Below, piece after piece: positions 33,262 through 40,411 of a DNA stretch of 64,000 nucleotides; the first letter of the stretch is position 1, and each line of letters opens with the position of its first letter. The position numbers and the translations under genes were made by a program. The notes beneath the pieces are model-generated. The model saw only the letters and a list, made by a program, of their open reading frames with translations. It ran no database searches and had not been told where the DNA came from. The stretch comes from Amycolatopsis sp. NBRC 101858 (lineage in GTDB: Bacteria > Actinomycetota > Actinomycetes > Mycobacteriales > Pseudonocardiaceae): positions 1-64,000 of the forward strand of contig NZ_BSTD01000006.1 of NCBI RefSeq assembly GCF_030269325.1, in the 5' to 3' direction.

Positions 33262-33926
33262 CCATCCGCGTGCTGATCTGCGAAGACCAGGAACTCGTCC
33301 GCACGGGTTACGTGACGGTCTTCGGGGCGCAGCCGGACATCGAGGTGGTCGGGGAAGCCGCCGACGGCGCGGAGGCGCTCGAAGCGAGCGAGCGCCTGAG
33401 CCCGGACGTCGTCGTCATGGACATCCACTTGCCGGGACCGGACGGCATCGAGGTCACCCGGCGGATCGCGCGGCCCGGCGCCACCCGGCCGCCGAAGGTG
33501 CTCGTCGTGACCGCGTTCAACACCGACGAGTACGTCTACGAAGCCTTGCGCGCCGGGGCGAGCGGATTCCTGCTCAAGGACTCCCCGGTGACCGAACTGG
33601 TGAACGGGATCCGCACGATCGCCCGAGGCGACTCACTGCTGGCACCGGCCGTGACCCGGAAGCTCATCGGACGCTTCGCCGCCCGCGTCCGCCCGGCCGC
33701 CACGCCGCCGGACGGCCGGGCACCGGAGATCCTGTCTCCCCGGGAGTGCGAAGTGCTGCGGTTGATCGCGGAAGGCTTGTCGAACACCGAGATCGCCGAG
33801 CGGATGGGGCTCGGCTTCGAAACGGTGAAGACGTACGTCTCCGGCATCCTGACCAAGCTGGACCTGCGTGACCGGGTCCAGGCGGTCGTGTTCGCCTACC
33901 GGACCGGTTTCGTCGGCTCCGGGTGA
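33258..33926 (+). CDS. NarL/LuxR-type response regulator
   Basis: 222 residues, overlapping the kinase by ATGA. The receiver domain has VLICEDQELVRTGY, the phospho-acceptor in VVVMDIHLPGPDG (Asp near 54) and the Lys of FLLKDSPV. The DNA-binding domain has LSPRECEVLRLIAEGLSNTE and IAERMGLGFETVKTYVSGIL. It is the cognate partner of the upstream kinase. A short hairpin (ACGGGA-GTT-TCCCGT, 33931-33945) follows the stop in the gap to the convergent hydrolase gene. Confidence 0.9.
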   Translation: MTIRVLICEDQELVRTGYVTVFGAQPDIEVVGEAADGAEALEASERLSPDVVVMDIHLPGPDGIEVTRRIARPGATRPPKVLVVTAFNTDEYVYEALRAGASGFLLKDSPVTELVNGIRTIARGDSLLAPAVTRKLIGRFAARVRPAATPPDGRAPEILSPRECEVLRLIAEGLSNTEIAERMGLGFETVKTYVSGILTKLDLRDRVQAVVFAYRTGFVGSG

Positions 33927-33958
33927 GGGAACGGGAGTTTCCCGTGTCCGGTGCCGGG

Positions 33959-34783
33959 TCAGGACCGGATGAACTCCAGCAGGTCCGCGTTGATCGTGTC
34001 GGCCTCGGTGGTCGGCATGCCGTGCGGGAAGCCCGCGTACGTCTTGAGCGTGCCGTTCGCCAGGAGCTCGGCCGAGAGCGGCGCCGAATCGGCGTACGGG
34101 ACGATCTGGTCGTCGTCGCCGTGCATGACCAGCACCGGCACGGTGATCTTCTTCAGGTCCTCGGTGAAGTCCGTCTGCGAAAACGCGACGACCCCGTCGT
34201 AGTGCGCCTTCGCACCGCCTTCCATGCCCTGGCGCCACCAGTTCCGGACGATCGCCTCGGACTTCTCGGCCCCGGGCCGGTTGTAGCCGTAGAACGGGCC
34301 GGCCGCCAGCGAAAGGTAGAACTCCGAACGGTTCGCCGCGAGCTGCGCCTGCAGGTCGTCGAAGACGCTCTTGGGCAAGCCGCCGGGGTTCGCGTCCGTC
34401 TGCACCATCAGCGGCGGGACGGCGCTGAGGATCGCCGCCTTGGCGACCCTCGACTCGCCGTGGCGTCCCAGGTAGCGCACCACTTCGCCGCCGCCGGTGG
34501 AGTGTCCGATGTGGACGGCGTCGCGCAGGTCGAGGTGGGCGGTGAGCGCGGCCAGGTCGTCGGCGTAGTGGTCCATGTCGTGCCCGTCGCCGACCTGGGC
34601 GGACCGGCCGTGGCCGCGGCGGTCGTGGGCGACGACCCGGTAGCCGTGCCGGGCGAAGAACAGCATCTGGTTGTCCCAGTCGTCCGCCGACAGCGGCCAG
34701 CCGTGGCTGAAGACGATCGGCTGTCCCGTGCCCCAGTCCTTGTAGAAGATCTCCACCCCGTCGTCGGTCGTGATCACCGGCAT
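33959..34783 (-). CDS. alpha/beta hydrolase, non-heme chloroperoxidase/esterase type
   Basis: 274 residues. Signature segments: QPIVFSHGWPLSADDWDNQM, VVAHDRRGHGRS, the nucleophile elbow GHSTGGGE (Ser95), VLVMHGDDDQIVPY (acid Asp) and YAGFPHGMP (His). The family includes cofactor-free perhydrolases that make hypohalous acids in vitro and act as aryl esterases in vivo. ATG 34783 lies one base after the stop of the RclA-like gene, so the two are co-translated. That context (reactive-chlorine defence) makes a detoxifying or repair role attractive, but it is an inference. Confidence 0.85.
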   Translation of the reverse strand: MPVITTDDGVEIFYKDWGTGQPIVFSHGWPLSADDWDNQMLFFARHGYRVVAHDRRGHGRSAQVGDGHDMDHYADDLAALTAHLDLRDAVHIGHSTGGGEVVRYLGRHGESRVAKAAILSAVPPLMVQTDANPGGLPKSVFDDLQAQLAANRSEFYLSLAAGPFYGYNRPGAEKSEAIVRNWWRQGMEGGAKAHYDGVVAFSQTDFTEDLKKITVPVLVMHGDDDQIVPYADSAPLSAELLANGTLKTYAGFPHGMPTTEADTINADLLEFIRS

Positions 34784-34784
34784 G

Positions 34785-36164
34785 TCAGTACTCCTTCCCC
34801 GGCGTCGCCAGGACTTCGTTGAACGCCTCCGTCGACGACGGGTGCGTGTAGACGGCGTCGCGCAGTTCGCTCGCGGTCACGCCGTGGCGCATCGCCAGCG
34901 TGACCAGGTTGACCAGCTCCTGCGCATCGACGCTCAGCAGCGCCGCGCCCAGCACTTCGTCGGTCACGCGGTCGACGACGAACTTCATCAGCCCGCGCGT
35001 CTCACCGACGATCTTCGCCCGCGGCATCGCCGCGATGTCCGCGACGGCCTTCCGCACGACCTTCACCGGCAGGCCCCGCTCGACGGCCTCGCGTTCGGTG
35101 AGCCCGACGCGCGCGAGCGCCGGGCTCATGAACACCGTGTACGGCACGAACCTCCGGTCGGCGGTGGACCGCTTGCCCCGGCCGGTGAGCTGGTCGGCGA
35201 CGATCCGGCTGTCGTCGAGCGAGATGTAGGTGAACTGCGGCCCGCCGTTGACGTCGCCGACCGCGTAGACGTGCGGCCGGCTGGTGCGCAGGAACTCGTC
35301 CACCTCGACCGCGCCGGACGGCGTGGTGCGCACCCCGGCGCGGTCGAGGCCGAGACCGGCCGTCGCGGGGGTGCGGCCGGTTGCCGCGAGCACGTCGTCG
35401 GCCGCCAGCACGTGCGTCCGGCCGCCGGCTTCGTAGGTGATCTCGACGCCGTTGTCGAGGTCGCGCACTGCCGTCACGCGGGCGTCCGGGACGAGCTCGA
35501 CCCCGGCCCCCTGCAGGATCCCGGCCGCCGCCTCGGCGACGTCGTCGTCCTCGCGGGGCATGATCCGCGGGCCCGCGTCGAGGACGGTGACGGCGCTGCC
35601 GAACTGGGCGTAGATCGAGGCGAACTCCACGCCGACGTAGCCGCCGCCGAGGATCGCCAGCCGATTCGGCAGGTGGTCGAGGTCGATCAGGCCGGTGCTG
35701 GTGCGCAGGTGCGCGCTCTCGCGCAGGCCCGGGATCGGCGGGACGGTGGGCACCGCGCCGGTGTTGATCACGATCGTGTCGGCCGTGAGGTCCAGGACGT
35801 CCTCGCCGGCGGTCACCCGGACGGTGCGATCGTCGAGGAACTCGGCCCGGCCGGTGATGACGACGACGGAGTCGATCGTGTCGAGCATGGCGAAGTTCTT
35901 GCCGCGCAACGCGGTCGTGAGCGCGCGGGTCTCGTCGACGGCCTGGCGGTGCCACTCCGCCGGGCTGCCGGCGCCGGGGTGCTCGGCGCGGTGGACCAGC
36001 GCTTTGGTCGGGACGCAGCCGATGTTGATGCAGGTGCCGCCGTACATCTCGGCGGACTGCTCGACCATGGCCACGCGCTTGCCGAGCCGTCCCATCGCGG
36101 CGGCGAGGGTCTTGCCGCCCTTGCCGAACCCGATGACGAGCAGAGCGAAGTGCCGGTCCTCCAT
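34785..36164 (-). CDS. RclA-like FAD pyridine-nucleotide-disulfide oxidoreductase
   Basis: 459 residues from ATG 36164 with AAAGGATG upstream. FAD motif LLVIGFGKGGKTLA, the redox-active pair in GGTCINIGCVPTK (Cys45 and Cys50), an NAD(P) motif RLAILGGGYVGVEFASIYAQ and the C-terminal dimer domain AVYTHPSSTEAFNEVL are all present. The GFGKGGKTLA start and CINIGC pair are the hallmarks of RclA, a copper-reducing flavoenzyme protecting Escherichia coli from hypochlorite, as opposed to mercuric reductase, which has extra metal-binding Cys residues. It lies downstream of an RclR-like activator and upstream of a hydrolase. Confidence 0.85.
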   Translation of the reverse strand: MEDRHFALLVIGFGKGGKTLAAAMGRLGKRVAMVEQSAEMYGGTCINIGCVPTKALVHRAEHPGAGSPAEWHRQAVDETRALTTALRGKNFAMLDTIDSVVVITGRAEFLDDRTVRVTAGEDVLDLTADTIVINTGAVPTVPPIPGLRESAHLRTSTGLIDLDHLPNRLAILGGGYVGVEFASIYAQFGSAVTVLDAGPRIMPREDDDVAEAAAGILQGAGVELVPDARVTAVRDLDNGVEITYEAGGRTHVLAADDVLAATGRTPATAGLGLDRAGVRTTPSGAVEVDEFLRTSRPHVYAVGDVNGGPQFTYISLDDSRIVADQLTGRGKRSTADRRFVPYTVFMSPALARVGLTEREAVERGLPVKVVRKAVADIAAMPRAKIVGETRGLMKFVVDRVTDEVLGAALLSVDAQELVNLVTLAMRHGVTASELRDAVYTHPSSTEAFNEVLATPGKEY

Positions 36165-36340
36165 GCGCCCATCCTTTCGGCGGCACGCCGGAGCCGACAA
36201 CGCGTGATCGGCTCGTTTTCCGCCGGGATCGGCTCAGCGGTCACCCGTCCGGGCAGGCACGATCAGCGTGCGGGCAACGCAGCGACGTCGGGAAGCGGCG
36301 TGTGGTGACTCCTTCCACCAGCTCGAAGGCGACCCGCAGT

Positions 36341-37252
36341 TCATCGGCGGGCCGCCGCTTCCCTCCGGTACCGAGCCGGCGACATCCCCAAAGCCGCCCG
36401 GAAGGCCTGCCCGAACGCCGACTCCGACCGGTACCCGACCTCTTTCGCGATGCGCGACACCGAGTGCTCCGACCGCGTCAGCTGCTCGGCGGCGACCATC
36501 ATCCGGATCGCCGTCACCAGCGCGACCACCGTCGTGCCCGTGCGGGCGGTGAAGCGGCGCTGGAACGTCGCCCGGGACATTCCGGCGGCCGCGGCCAGGC
36601 GGTCGATCGTCCAGGCCTCGCCCGGCCGCTCGACCACGCCGGCGACCGCGCGGCCCAGTGCGTCGTCGCCGGCTGCCGTCCACAGGCCGGGCGTGTCCAG
36701 GCGCTGCTCGGGGCGGCTGCGCAGGGCCATCGCCAGCAGCGCGTCGAGCAACGCGGCGACGATCGCCCGCGTGCCGGGGCCGTCGAAGCCGGCTTCGCCG
36801 CGCAGGACCTCGGCCAACGTCAGCGCGGGCGAGTCCAGCGAGACGTGCACCAGCGCCGGCATCAAGCGGAACACCAATGCGCCGGCGCCCCGCTCGAAGC
36901 GGTAGTGGCCGCAGAACAGGTCCACCTGCGGTTCCGCTCCCGGCGTCCGCCGGGTCGGGAACGCGGTCCCGCCCTCCTCCTCGCAGGCGAGCCGTGGTCC
37001 CTCGGTCGCCGTCACCCGGTGGGCGTCGCCGTGCGGGAGCAGCGCCAGGTCGCCGGGTCCCAAGTGGACGGTGGTGGCACCGGACGTCACGGTGCACCGC
37101 CCCGCCAGCACCAGGTGGAACGGCACCGACCCCGGCGCGGCCACCGGGTTTTCCAGGGCGAAGCTCCCGGCCAGCAGGCAGCGCACGTCGACCTCACCCT
37201 CGAGCCGCGCCAGCCGGACGAGCCGGCTCACGCTGTCCGAGGCGCCCTTCAC
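36341..37252 (-). CDS. AraC-family regulator with cupin domain, RclR-like
   Basis: 303 residues from GTG 37252, which overlaps the stop of the upstream pseudogene (GTGA). The N-terminal cupin has VPFHLVLAGRCTVTSG and GPGDLALLPHGDAHRV; the C-terminal pair of helix-turn-helix motifs is IDRLAAAAGMSRATFQRRFT and VSRIAKEVGYRSESAFGQAF with GMSPARYRR. Cys25 (VDVRCLLAGS) and Cys114 (VDLFCGHYRF) line up by eye with Cys21 and Cys89 of E. coli RclR, the residues oxidised by hypochlorite. It should activate the RclA-like gene 176 bases downstream. Confidence 0.82.
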   Translation of the reverse strand: MKGASDSVSRLVRLARLEGEVDVRCLLAGSFALENPVAAPGSVPFHLVLAGRCTVTSGATTVHLGPGDLALLPHGDAHRVTATEGPRLACEEEGGTAFPTRRTPGAEPQVDLFCGHYRFERGAGALVFRLMPALVHVSLDSPALTLAEVLRGEAGFDGPGTRAIVAALLDALLAMALRSRPEQRLDTPGLWTAAGDDALGRAVAGVVERPGEAWTIDRLAAAAGMSRATFQRRFTARTGTTVVALVTAIRMMVAAEQLTRSEHSVSRIAKEVGYRSESAFGQAFRAALGMSPARYRREAAARR

Positions 37253-37800
37253 GAGCGGCCGTCCAGCAGCCGGCGGGCCTCCGGGACCACCTCGCCGGCG
37301 AACGCGGCGACCTGGTCGGCCGTCTCGTGTTCCGGCCGGAACACGAACGACGTGAAGGGCTGGTCGGTGCCCAGGTGCGCCGGCACCTCCGCCCACTGCC
37401 CGGCCGTTCCCCGCACGGGATCGGCGCCGCTCCCGATCCGCAGCTGCCCCTTCATCGCCGTGACGGTACCGACCACCTGCGCGATCCGGCGAACGAAAGC
37501 CGGGTCCCGCCCCGCGGCCACGGCCGCTTCGTCGATCAGGCGGTGGGCTTTGCCCCCTTCTCGTACGGCAGGCAGGCGGCGATCGGCGCCGCCCACCCGT
37601 CGGCGAGCTCGCCGGTGAGGGCCCTGCGCACCGGTCCGGATCTCGATCGGGTGCGTGGGCACCGGCCCCGCGGGCGCACCCGCGATCGAGTAGTACTCCC
37701 CCGCCGGCGCGGCCGCCGGCTTCGGCGGCCTGGGCGGCCGCGTGGAGGCCCGCCACGTCGGTGGTCGGCGTCAGGGAGATCCCGAACCCGGTTTAGTCAT
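37249..37800 (-). pseudogene. wrecked F420/FMN-type LLM flavin oxidoreductase gene
   Basis: Pieces of a luciferase-like monooxygenase lie in several frames. The N-terminal strand GFGISLTPTTDVAGLHAAAQ starts near 37789; then GEYYSIAGAPAGPVPTHPIE with IRTGAQGP; then LTGELADGWAAPIAACLPYE with KGAKPTA and a stop; then KAHRLIDEAAVAAGRDPAFV and on to LLDGRS ending at 37249. About 120 residues that normally separate the first two pieces are absent, and the ATG at 37798-37800 is out of frame with the first piece. This is true decay, not one sequencing slip. Its 3' end still overlaps the RclR-like start, so the two genes were once one operon. Confidence 0.75.
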
Positions 37801-37818
37801 GTATTATTACTATCATGA
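37797..37818. promoter_or_regulatory. AT-rich dyad before the ABM-hydrolase operon
   Basis: TCATG (37797-37801) and CATGA (37814-37818) flank a 12-base AT-only core with a single C. A stretch of about 25 bases of such low G+C is striking in this sequence. It lies 41 bases before the start codon of the operon that ends with a MarR gene, and AT-rich dyads are typical MarR targets. Confidence 0.5.
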
Positions 37819-37858
37819 ATCCGGACCACCTGAGCCGGACGACGACGAGGAGCTGACG

Positions 37859-39037
37859 ATGTCGGTCATCGAGATGGCCACGTTCACCGTGACCCCGGAG
37901 AACACCGAAGCGATGCTGGCCGCGCGCCCGGGGATGGTGGCGGCGTTCCGGGCGGACCGGCGCGGGTTCGTCGCCGCCCGCCTGGTCCGCCTCGACGAGC
38001 GGACCTGGCTGGACTTCGTCGAGTGGACCGACGACGCCGCGTGGGACGAGTCGAAGGTCAAGGGCGCGAACGTGCCGGCGATCGGCGCCTTCTTCGCCAC
38101 GATCGACACGCTGGTCGGCGCCGAGCGCGGCCTGCGTTACGACGACGCCGAGGACGGCTCCCGCCGCGTCCGTACGATCGCCTACGGGCCCGAGCCCTCG
38201 CAGGTCGGCGAGCTGTACCTGCCCGAGGGTGACGGTCCCTTCCCGGTGGTGACCGTCGTCCACGGCGGTTACTGGACCGCCATGTGGGACCGCCGCCAGA
38301 CCACCGGCGTCGCCGACGACCTGGTCGCCCGCGGGTACGCGGTCTGGAACATCGGCTACCGGCGGATCGGCGAACCGGGCGGCGGCTGGCCCGGCACCTT
38401 CCTCGACGTGGCCGCCGCGGTCGACGCCCTCGAAGGGATGGACCCGGCGCTCGACACCGGCCGGGTCGTGCTCCTCGGCCATTCCTCGGGCGGCCACCTG
38501 GCCACGTGGGCGGCCCACCGCGGCGTGCTCCCGCCGGAGGCCCCCGGCGCCAACCCCGGGATCACCCCGATCGGCCTGGTCGAGCTCGGCGGCGCGCTCG
38601 ACCTGAAGACCGCCGACGCCACCGGTTTCGGCGCCGTCCTCACCGACCCGGACGCCGAGCCGCCGAAGGACGCACCCGAGCCCGCCCGGCCCGAAGCGTG
38701 GCCCGCGGTCGCCGCGGCCGCCGGCGACGGGATAGTCAAGCTGCTGCTGGGCGGCCACGTCGCCGAGCAGCCCGAGCGCTACGCCTGGGCGTCCCCGCTC
38801 GAACTGGCCGACGCCGGCGTGCCGGTGCTCGCCGTGCACGGCACCGCCGACGAAGCCGTGCCCGCCGGGTGGAGCCGCCGCTACGCCGAGAAGACCGAGG
38901 CCGAAGGCGGCACCGCCCGCTACGTCGATGTCGAGGGCGGCACCCACTTCGACGTGGTCCACCCGGACCACCCGGTCTGGCCGGTCGTCACCGGCTGGAT
39001 CCACGACACCGTCAAGGCTCACCAGGAGAAGGCATGA
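37859..39037 (+). CDS. fusion of an antibiotic-biosynthesis-monooxygenase (ABM) domain and an alpha/beta hydrolase
   Basis: 392 residues from ATG 37859 with GAGGAG upstream. Residues 1-100 form an ABM-type dimeric barrel (VIEMATFTVTPENTEAMLAA, FRADRRGFVAARLVRLDERT, DFVEWTDDAAWDES). Residues about 115-390 form an alpha/beta hydrolase of the kynurenine-formamidase/BD-FAE type: VVTVVHGGYWTAMWDR (oxyanion HGG), VVLLGHSSGGHLATWAA (Ser of GHSSG), VLAVHGTADEAVP (Asp) and GGTHFDVV (His). The hydrolase should be active. Fusion with an ABM domain is unusual and suggests a two-step oxidation and hydrolysis of one small molecule. It overlaps the next gene by ATGA. Confidence 0.78.
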   Translation: MSVIEMATFTVTPENTEAMLAARPGMVAAFRADRRGFVAARLVRLDERTWLDFVEWTDDAAWDESKVKGANVPAIGAFFATIDTLVGAERGLRYDDAEDGSRRVRTIAYGPEPSQVGELYLPEGDGPFPVVTVVHGGYWTAMWDRRQTTGVADDLVARGYAVWNIGYRRIGEPGGGWPGTFLDVAAAVDALEGMDPALDTGRVVLLGHSSGGHLATWAAHRGVLPPEAPGANPGITPIGLVELGGALDLKTADATGFGAVLTDPDAEPPKDAPEPARPEAWPAVAAAAGDGIVKLLLGGHVAEQPERYAWASPLELADAGVPVLAVHGTADEAVPAGWSRRYAEKTEAEGGTARYVDVEGGTHFDVVHPDHPVWPVVTGWIHDTVKAHQEKA

Positions 39038-39645
39038 ACCACGAAGAGATCTTCGAGCGGGCGTGGGCCGAGCCCGGCACCACTTCGGTGGAGCTGCCGC
39101 CGGTCCCGGTGAACGACGTGCTAAGCGAGCGCTACGACGTGCACCCGCCGTTCGGCTACACCGGCGCCCGGCTGTGGGACATGGAGGTGCGCAAGGCCGC
39201 GGCGCCGGACGTCTACATCCCGACGGTGGTGAAGTCCGGCAGCGCCGAGAAGTTCCCGAGCGTGCGGCACGGGCACTTCGAGGACTTCACCCGCGTGTCC
39301 GGCCAGCGGCTGTGGGCCGACCCTTCGCGATTCGCCACGATCATCGAGCACGTCCGCCTCGACCACGGGAACCGGCGCGCGTTCTTCATCGGCGCCGAGC
39401 GTTTCGAAGCACCCGACGGCCGCACTTTCACCGCCGGTGCCGGCCAGCCGCTCTTCCACGTCGAGCACTCCGTCGGCGGGCCGGAGGACGCTCCGCTCAA
39501 CCGGTGGCGCATCGTCCACCTCACCGCCGAGCCGGACCCGTCCTTGGCGGCCGCCTTCGACGAGCTGGCGAACGACCGCTACCTGCGGGTGTTCATCGAA
39601 GTGCACCTGCGGAGGGATCTCGGGCGCGAGCTCGTCCGCCGCTGA
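39034..39645 (+). CDS. conserved-looking protein of unknown function
   Basis: 203 residues, start overlapping the previous stop. The sequence has normal amino acid balance and codon use (NHEEIFERAWAEPGTTSVEL, YDVHPPFGYTGARLWDMEVR, VEHSVGGPEDAPLNRWRIVH). It contains several His and Asp residues in short motifs (RHGHFEDF, RLDHGNRR) but no family I recognise and no signal peptide or membrane segment. As the middle gene of an operon with an ABM-hydrolase fusion and a MarR repressor it is likely an enzyme or binding protein for the same small molecule. Confidence 0.65.
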   Translation: MNHEEIFERAWAEPGTTSVELPPVPVNDVLSERYDVHPPFGYTGARLWDMEVRKAAAPDVYIPTVVKSGSAEKFPSVRHGHFEDFTRVSGQRLWADPSRFATIIEHVRLDHGNRRAFFIGAERFEAPDGRTFTAGAGQPLFHVEHSVGGPEDAPLNRWRIVHLTAEPDPSLAAAFDELANDRYLRVFIEVHLRRDLGRELVRR

Positions 39646-39689
39646 CGATCGTTAAGGTGGCGGCGACAGGCGAGCACGAGGAGGGGCGG

Positions 39690-40163
39690 ATGGTCACCCG
39701 GGCGGAGCGGAACGCGACGGACCCCGATCTGGGCGTCCTGGCCGGCCGGTTGCTGTTCGCGGTGCAGCGGGAAATGTTCGCCACGCTCGCCGAGCAGGGG
39801 TTCGACGACCTGAAGCCCCGCCACGGCGCCGTGCTCGCCTACCTCGACCCCGAGGGCGTCCGGGCCACCGACCTGTCCCGGCTTTCCGGTCAGTACAAGC
39901 AGAACATCGGGACCTTGATCGACGAGCTCGAGGCACTCGGGTACGTCGAGCGGCGGCCCGACCCGAGCGACCGCCGGGCGAAGCTGATCTGCCCCACCGG
40001 CCGCGGGCTGGCCCAGATGAAGGCGGCGGACGCGATCATGGCAGACATCCAGCAACGGCACGCCCGGCGGCTCGGGGCGGCGGACTACGGGCGCTTCAAG
40101 AGCCTCCTGATCGACATCACGGTGCACCAGCGCGAACACCTCGGCGCCGCGGCCGACGACTGA
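39690..40163 (+). CDS. MarR-family regulator
   Basis: 157 residues from ATG 39690 with GAGGAGGGG upstream. Winged-helix segments: GFDDLKPRHGAVLAYLDPEG, VRATDLSRLSGQYKQNIGTL (recognition helix region) and LGYVERRPDPSDRRAKLICP (the wing, with the typical DPSDRRAK). The C-terminal helix mediates dimerisation. It is the third gene of the operon that begins at 37859, so it probably represses its own operon through the AT-rich dyad at 37797-37818, released by the substrate of the upstream enzymes. Confidence 0.85.
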   Translation: MVTRAERNATDPDLGVLAGRLLFAVQREMFATLAEQGFDDLKPRHGAVLAYLDPEGVRATDLSRLSGQYKQNIGTLIDELEALGYVERRPDPSDRRAKLICPTGRGLAQMKAADAIMADIQQRHARRLGAADYGRFKSLLIDITVHQREHLGAAADD

Positions 40164-40411
40164 GCACCAGCCGACCTCGAACCACTGGCAGTCCAGCTCG
40201 GCCATTTCACGGGCGAGCGATCACACTTGGGACACGCACGCCGTGGGCCGGACGCGACGGATGCCGAGACGGCGCGACGTGGGTAGGGTACCGAGACCGG
40301 GTGATCCGCCGTTCGAGCGCGATCGGCCCGGCCGGCACTTGAACCGCCAGGTGCGCCCGCCCGATCCAGGTGGTGGCACCCGGCCGCCGAGCCTCCGCAG
40401 AAAGCAGACCG

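Noticed and set aside
36021..36035. GATGCA inside the RclA-like gene
   Set aside because: Single copy within coding sequence with no 11-bp partner; expected by chance.
34785..36164. Mercuric reductase
   Set aside because: No N-terminal metal-binding domain, no C-terminal Cys pair and no mer genes nearby. The start and Cys motif fit RclA better.
36234..36340. Coding-like stretch after the RclR-like gene (VAFELVEGVTTRRFPTSLRC)
   Set aside because: Short, no start codon or ribosome site, and no recognisable family. It could be the last trace of a lost gene, but the evidence is too thin to list.
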